Source: an uncultured Cytophagaceae bacterium (lineage in GTDB: Bacteria > Bacteroidota > Bacteroidia > Cytophagales > Microscillaceae). Taken from it: a stretch of DNA of 9,684 bases. Positions 6,433 through 9,684 of this stretch are shown one piece after another. The stretch's first letter is position 1. The number at the start of each line of letters is the position of its first letter. The stretch lies in NCBI GenBank assembly GCA_937899305.1, contig CALDJV010000710.1, forward strand, positions 1 through 9,684, written 5' to 3'. The notes under the pieces are model-generated. The model saw only the letters and a program-made list of their open reading frames with translations. It was not told the origin of the DNA and ran no database searches. A program made the position numbers and the translations under genes.

Positions 6433-7272
6433 ATGAAAACAAGCAAAGGAAAAGCTGATTCATCTGATCCTGAAGTATTGGCCAAATACATAGACGAAAT
6501 TCAACTGTTGTTAGATGAGGGGCAAAACCAAGCATTTATTATCCATCATCTTGTATCTGAAAGAAATCTAGATCAGGAAATGGCGTCTCTCTTGTATACT
6601 CAGGCAACTTTTGGAGATATGGACGCCTCGGTGCAAATGTCTGAACAGGAACGCCAACAAATACAGGATCATCACCAAAACACCTTTACCCAAGAAGAAC
6701 TGAATCAGCTATTACTCACCAAAGAAGTCAATCCAAGTATTGCCAGACCATTAGCCGCCAAGCTTCTCGCATACTTGCAACAGCCATCTATTACTTCAGT
6801 AGCGCTGACCGAACTGATACAGAGTGAAGGGGTAAGTCCAGAAGATGCACAGGATTTAGAACGTAAAATGAGCGCTAAACACCAACACATTCAACAAAAA
6901 CAGCAGCAATCAAAAGCGCTTGATAAGATTGATGTTGAAATAAGAGATAAAATTATATTTTGGCGAAATAATGCGTTTTCCAATGTCGAAATAGTCCAAA
7001 AACTAATTGACAAATACGATGTGAGTGAGTCAGATGCCAAGCAAATGGTACAAACGGTACACCTTAAGGAGTCGGGCGAGGAAAAAGCTAAAGAAAAAGA
7101 AAAGGAGTTTGCGAATGCTACCTCTGGTCAAATAGCCCTGGGGTTTGTCTTGATTTTGATTGGGGTTGTGGGTACGGTTGCTTCAGAAGGAACCATGTTT
7201 TTTTATGGAGCCATTGGAAGTGGAGTTGTGATGATATTTGCTGGCTTTTTTAGAAAAACCCGTGACATTTAA
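6433..7272 (+). CDS. Unrecognised helical-repeat protein with C-terminal membrane hairpin (paralogue B)
   Basis: This 279-residue protein is a diverged sister of the upstream gene. Repeat units lie at about 18-58, 109-146 and 168-210. The third aligns well with the third unit of paralogue A: both show an I-x-x-WR start, S/N before E-I, a KL..xY step and a final A residue in the last helix (here NVEIVQKLIDKYDVSESDAK, 184-203). A Gln-rich linker (150-160) and a strongly charged one (EKAKEKEKE, 217-225) separate the soluble part from two membrane helices (about 233-251 and 254-273). The tail is short and basic (FFRKTRDI). No signal peptide or catalytic motif is visible. It starts 23 bases after paralogue A and is very likely co-transcribed with it. 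A scaffold or adaptor role at the inner membrane is a guess from the architecture only. Confidence 0.8.
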   Translation: MKTSKGKADSSDPEVLAKYIDEIQLLLDEGQNQAFIIHHLVSERNLDQEMASLLYTQATFGDMDASVQMSEQERQQIQDHHQNTFTQEELNQLLLTKEVNPSIARPLAAKLLAYLQQPSITSVALTELIQSEGVSPEDAQDLERKMSAKHQHIQQKQQQSKALDKIDVEIRDKIIFWRNNAFSNVEIVQKLIDKYDVSESDAKQMVQTVHLKESGEEKAKEKEKEFANATSGQIALGFVLILIGVVGTVASEGTMFFYGAIGSGVVMIFAGFFRKTRDI

Positions 7273-7482
7273 TTGGCTAATTGCATTCCCTGACTCATTG
7301 AAAATAACACTTCCTAGCTTTTGAAGCTTTATCTAATACTCAATATATAAAATAAATACCAAGCTCTACAAAAGCCTACCTCAAGAATTATCTAGTTTTG
7401 AATACAAAAAAAACCAAACAATACGACAGATTGTTCCGTATTTACAATTAAATACAAGTGATCATTCTAAAGAACAATCAAT

Positions 7483-7710
7483 ATGAAAAAATCAAACCAT
7501 TCTGCTGACTCCCCTCAAAAAGAGCCCAAGCCTACTCTAGTAGAAAATATCTGGACCATCCTTTCAATTATTATCGCGATCCTGGTAGTCGCTGGCATCA
7601 AAGAAGATGCTCCAGAAATAGAGAGCGAAATGACAATTATGGTCACTGGTCTTTTGCTAGGCCTGGTAGGGCTCGCCATCAAGCGCATCAGTAATGCTTT
7701 CTACCAATAG
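7483..7710 (+). CDS. Small two-helix membrane protein, function unknown
   Basis: This 75-residue protein begins with a polar, Pro/Lys-rich segment of about 20 residues. It then has two predicted membrane helices (about 22-39, WTILSIIIAILVVAGIK region, and 49-66, MTIMVTGLLLGLVGLAIK region) joined by an acidic loop (EDAPEIESE), and ends with a basic tail. The layout of two close helices at the C-terminus recalls the ends of the two repeat proteins upstream, but the soluble repeats are missing. A 210-base gap separates it from paralogue B, so it probably has its own promoter; TAGTTTTG at 7393-7400 could be a -7 element but lacks a -33 partner. The ATG follows AT-rich sequence. Its short length lowers certainty, yet the hydrophobic pattern argues for a real gene. 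Confidence 0.65.
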   Translation: MKKSNHSADSPQKEPKPTLVENIWTILSIIIAILVVAGIKEDAPEIESEMTIMVTGLLLGLVGLAIKRISNAFYQ

Positions 7711-7728
7711 ATGAGGCGGCCCAGCCAT

Positions 7729-8217
7729 TCATTTTTTACTAAAGTCTTTCACAATGATCAGGGAAATGCGACTGCGGCTAATGGCCTCAAATTCAGTTGC
7801 TTGTAATGGAATATTGTAGCCATAAGTCAGGTGCAAAAAACCAAATAGGTTGACTCCTGCTTCAGGAATAATTCGCATGTCCTGTTTTTTGAAATTGGTG
7901 TAGTAAGCATAATTGAGACGAGCCGTCACAGGTGCCCAACGAATCCAGGCAATTTCATACCCTAATTTACCTCCTAAAATAAAATCTGAGGTAAAATTAA
8001 ACTCGGTGCTCAAAAATACACTATTGACCCTCTCTGGGATTCTTAAGGTCACAAAATCATGAGAGGGTTTTATTTTTTTAGTAATGAGTCCTACCCCTAC
8101 CTCGGCAAAATTATTGAGTTGGTAGGTATATCCGCCTCGCAAGGCCCACTGTCCCTGTACCTGATGACTCATCAAGCCCAGAGCAATCCATACAATCACA
8201 AACCAGATTTTTTTCAT
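7729..8217 (-). CDS. Small predicted outer-membrane beta-barrel protein
   Basis: The mature part is rich in alternating aromatic and polar residues typical of 8-strand-like outer-membrane barrels, for example LRGGYTYQLNNFAEVGVGLI and LGGKLGYEIAWIRWAPVTAR, with aromatic-rich strands such as LNYAYYTNF. The frame is open upstream to 8283, overlapping the aminotransferase gene, but the ATG at 8215-8217 gives MKKIWFVIVWIALGLMSHQVQG, a good signal peptide with cleavage expected before Q23. That start gives 162 residues and leaves 28 bases after the upstream stop, so I chose it. The gene follows the class IV aminotransferase on the same strand and probably shares its transcript. The protein does not end in the usual terminal Phe/Tyr (it ends DFSKK). 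A specific function is not visible. It converges with the small membrane protein at 7483-7710. Confidence 0.75.
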   Translation of the reverse strand: MKKIWFVIVWIALGLMSHQVQGQWALRGGYTYQLNNFAEVGVGLITKKIKPSHDFVTLRIPERVNSVFLSTEFNFTSDFILGGKLGYEIAWIRWAPVTARLNYAYYTNFKKQDMRIIPEAGVNLFGFLHLTYGYNIPLQATEFEAISRSRISLIIVKDFSKK

Positions 8218-8245
8218 AAAAGACGGGAAAAATTCAACACAATGC

Positions 8246-9091
8246 TTAGTCCAACAAAGTAGATTCGTGCGCAAAATCAGCAAACATTTGCATCAGGGCT
8301 TTGGTGTTGGGCCCTACTTGCTTTTTATTAATCTTGAGCTCATCTATCTGTATTACTGGTAATACACGGGTATCTGTGCCTGTTTTGAAGGCTTCAGTAG
8401 CTTCTTTTAGTTCTTCGAGGTAAATGTCACGCTCCTCGATCTGAAACTTGTTCGCGGCCAGTTCTAACACAGTTTTACGGGTGATCCCTCTTAAAATATT
8501 ATTTTTGGGAGTGACGAGGGTATTCCCTTTGAAAAGAAAAAAATTATTACGGGTGCATTCACTGATATTGCCATCCAAATGATACAATGCATCTACTGCT
8601 TTTTGTACTTGCATGGCTTTTTGAATGATCAGAGCTCGGGAATAATTGGTGGTTTTTATTTCGGGTAACTCCCGTTGATATTGGTGGGTAATGACTTTTA
8701 CTCCTTGCTCGTAGTCATTAGTAGGTTTGGGGTTGAGGTCTTCTATCCGAATCAAAAAATTCGGATTTTCAGGTGCATTGAAACTATTTGCTGAGTATCC
8801 ACCCGTCATGAGTAAACGAATGCCTACCTCACTGGTTTTATCGGCCCGCCAAAACAGCAATTCTTCTATTTTTTCGGTGATTTCATCCTTACTGATGGGC
8901 ATCGACAAGTCAATCGACTTGACTGAGTTTTCAAATCTAATTAGGTAATCATGAATGCGAAAAGGAGTAAAATTATAGGTTCTAAAAAAATCAAATACAC
9001 TGTATCCTCGCAAGATACCCAGATCATTTATCTGAAACCTGATGGCATCTTCTGGAAGAACTTGACCATTGAAATAACAATAATGCTTCAT
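8246..9091 (-). CDS. Class IV PLP-dependent aminotransferase (branched-chain / D-amino acid aminotransferase / ADC lyase family)
   Basis: This 281-residue protein has the length of the family (IlvE 309, D-alanine aminotransferase about 283, PabC 269). Visible signatures are DLGILRGYSVFDFFRTYN (23-40), RIHDYLIRFENS (45-56), the Schiff-base lysine in EIKTTNYSRA (K146), the cofactor-binding segment GNISECTRNNFF with E178, LRGITRKTVLELA (200-212), and TGTDTRVLPVIQID (237-250). The K-x-x-N-Y context resembles branched-chain aminotransferases more than D-amino acid aminotransferases, but the signature GVFEGIR of IlvE is replaced by SVFDFFR. Substrate is therefore left open: branched-chain amino acids, another amino acid, or aminodeoxychorismate are all possible. 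It is cytoplasmic. It lies between a lipoprotein gene upstream and a beta-barrel gene downstream, an arrangement that gives no pathway hint. Confidence 0.9.
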   Translation of the reverse strand: MKHYCYFNGQVLPEDAIRFQINDLGILRGYSVFDFFRTYNFTPFRIHDYLIRFENSVKSIDLSMPISKDEITEKIEELLFWRADKTSEVGIRLLMTGGYSANSFNAPENPNFLIRIEDLNPKPTNDYEQGVKVITHQYQRELPEIKTTNYSRALIIQKAMQVQKAVDALYHLDGNISECTRNNFFLFKGNTLVTPKNNILRGITRKTVLELAANKFQIEERDIYLEELKEATEAFKTGTDTRVLPVIQIDELKINKKQVGPNTKALMQMFADFAHESTLLD

Positions 9092-9122
9092 CGTGTTTTA
9101 TAATTTTACTCCTTTCCAAAAC

Positions 9123-9157
9123 CAAAAGTACTGATTAATTACGAAATGCCCGCCAAA
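9123..9157 (-). promoter_or_regulatory. Candidate promoter for the class IV aminotransferase gene
   Basis: Read on the minus strand, TTTG (9157-9154) is followed after 23 bases by TACTTTTG (9130-9123), matching TAnnTTTG. The spacing is at the long end of the accepted range. It overlaps the 3' end of the lipoprotein gene and would start transcription about 25 bases before the ATG at 9091, so the aminotransferase need not depend on the upstream gene's transcript. Confidence 0.4.
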
Positions 9158-9668
9158 ACTTAGGTACTAACACCCACTTGTTGTTTATATACATTAAGCC
9201 ATCAAAACGTCTACCTCTGGTTTCACCTGGCTCTACAAAATTGAATTCATAGAGTACAATACCACCCTTCATTTTATCCATGACCTTTTGATACCCTCCT
9301 GAGAACTCTTTTATTTCCTCAGATACATTCTCCCCTCCTACGGTCAATTGATTTACCAGTATTTCGGTTTGATTCTCTCTACCATGAATAGGGCTTTCGC
9401 TCATTCTATTCAATCGCTCATATCCTTTTTGGCTATATTCATACAACTTCTGAGCGTCTTCCTCATTCTTCATAATCGCTTTACAATCTTCCATTGTAGG
9501 AGCCAGTTTTTTTATATCCGACATAGGAGCCTTGCCTAATGCTTTTGCCATTTGAGCCACTCCTTCCTTGGTATTAGAGTATTTATTTTGACTCTGGCTT
9601 TTGCAAGCACTTGCTGCCACCACAAGTGCTAACAGCAAAAGGTTAATTTTATAATGAAGTTTTCGCAT
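9135..9668 (-). CDS. Probable lipoprotein, function unknown
   Basis: This 177-residue protein begins MRKLHYKINLLLLALVVAAS followed by A-C22-K-S, which reads as a lipoprotein signal with modified cysteine 22. The -3 residue is Ala rather than the usual Leu/Val/Ile, so ordinary secretion is the alternative. The mature part is helical and Lys/Glu-rich from 30 to about 130, then ends in a compact beta-like module with GIVLYEFNFVEPGETRGRRF and MYINNKWVLVPKFWRAF. I do not recognise a family. It should sit in the periplasm or on a membrane surface. The ATG at 9666-9668 is the only reasonable start, and only 16 bases precede it in this window, so upstream context is not visible. The aminotransferase gene follows 43 bases later on the same strand. 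Confidence 0.8.
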   Translation of the reverse strand: MRKLHYKINLLLLALVVAASACKSQSQNKYSNTKEGVAQMAKALGKAPMSDIKKLAPTMEDCKAIMKNEEDAQKLYEYSQKGYERLNRMSESPIHGRENQTEILVNQLTVGGENVSEEIKEFSGGYQKVMDKMKGGIVLYEFNFVEPGETRGRRFDGLMYINNKWVLVPKFWRAFRN

Positions 9669-9684
9669 TGTATTATTTGTTTAG

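Noticed and set aside
7316..7328. AGCTT-TTG-AAGCT hairpin after paralogue B
   Set aside because: The stem is only 5 bp and AT-rich, and no T run follows, so it is not a credible terminator.
7393..7400. TAGTTTTG as a promoter for the small membrane protein
   Set aside because: It matches TAnnTTTG, but no TTG or TTTG lies 17-23 bases upstream, so I did not list it as a promoter.
8218..8283. Extended N-terminus of the beta-barrel protein reaching into the aminotransferase gene
   Set aside because: The extra 22 residues would place the signal peptide inside the protein, while the ATG at 8215-8217 gives a normal signal sequence.

Overview
The window looks like a chromosomal segment of a Bacteroidota bacterium, probably of the Cytophagales (Microscilla-like) type. 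The signs are moderate AT-richness, starts without a Shine-Dalgarno but with A/T-rich leaders, promoter-like sites of the TTTG / TAnnTTTG kind, a short HC1-type histone-like protein, and a Bacteroidota-style PLP-dependent alpha-oxoamine synthase. The genus assignment is an inference; no rRNA or other taxonomic marker is present.

Layout. Positions 1-1358 (minus) hold a biotin carboxylase (accC type) that is cut by the left edge and appears to start at TTG. A gene-free stretch to about 1938 contains an imperfect 25-bp inverted repeat in the accC leader and two candidate promoters facing right. These would drive an alpha-oxoamine synthase (1939-3192, GTG start), followed by a 63-residue histone H1/HC1-like protein (3248-3439) and a good intrinsic terminator (3478-3510). 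A secreted/membrane-anchored coiled-coil plus TPR protein lies on the minus strand (3581-5131). A 519-bp gene-free stretch with short repeats follows. Two adjacent plus-strand genes (5651-6409 and 6433-7272) then encode unrecognised proteins that share a ~38-residue helical repeat and a C-terminal pair of membrane helices. A separate small two-helix membrane protein follows (7483-7710). The right end is a minus-strand set: a lipoprotein-like protein (9135-9668), a class IV aminotransferase (8246-9091) and a small predicted outer-membrane beta-barrel protein (7729-8217).

How they fit together. The left part is lipid-related housekeeping: acyl-CoA carboxylation diverging from an enzyme family that condenses an amino acid with an acyl thioester (sphingoid or sulfonolipid long-chain base, or related compounds). 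The middle is envelope and scaffold-like proteins without known function. The tandem repeat-protein pair at 5651-7272 is the best candidate in the window for something undescribed. No mobile element, CRISPR array, tRNA or rRNA was seen.
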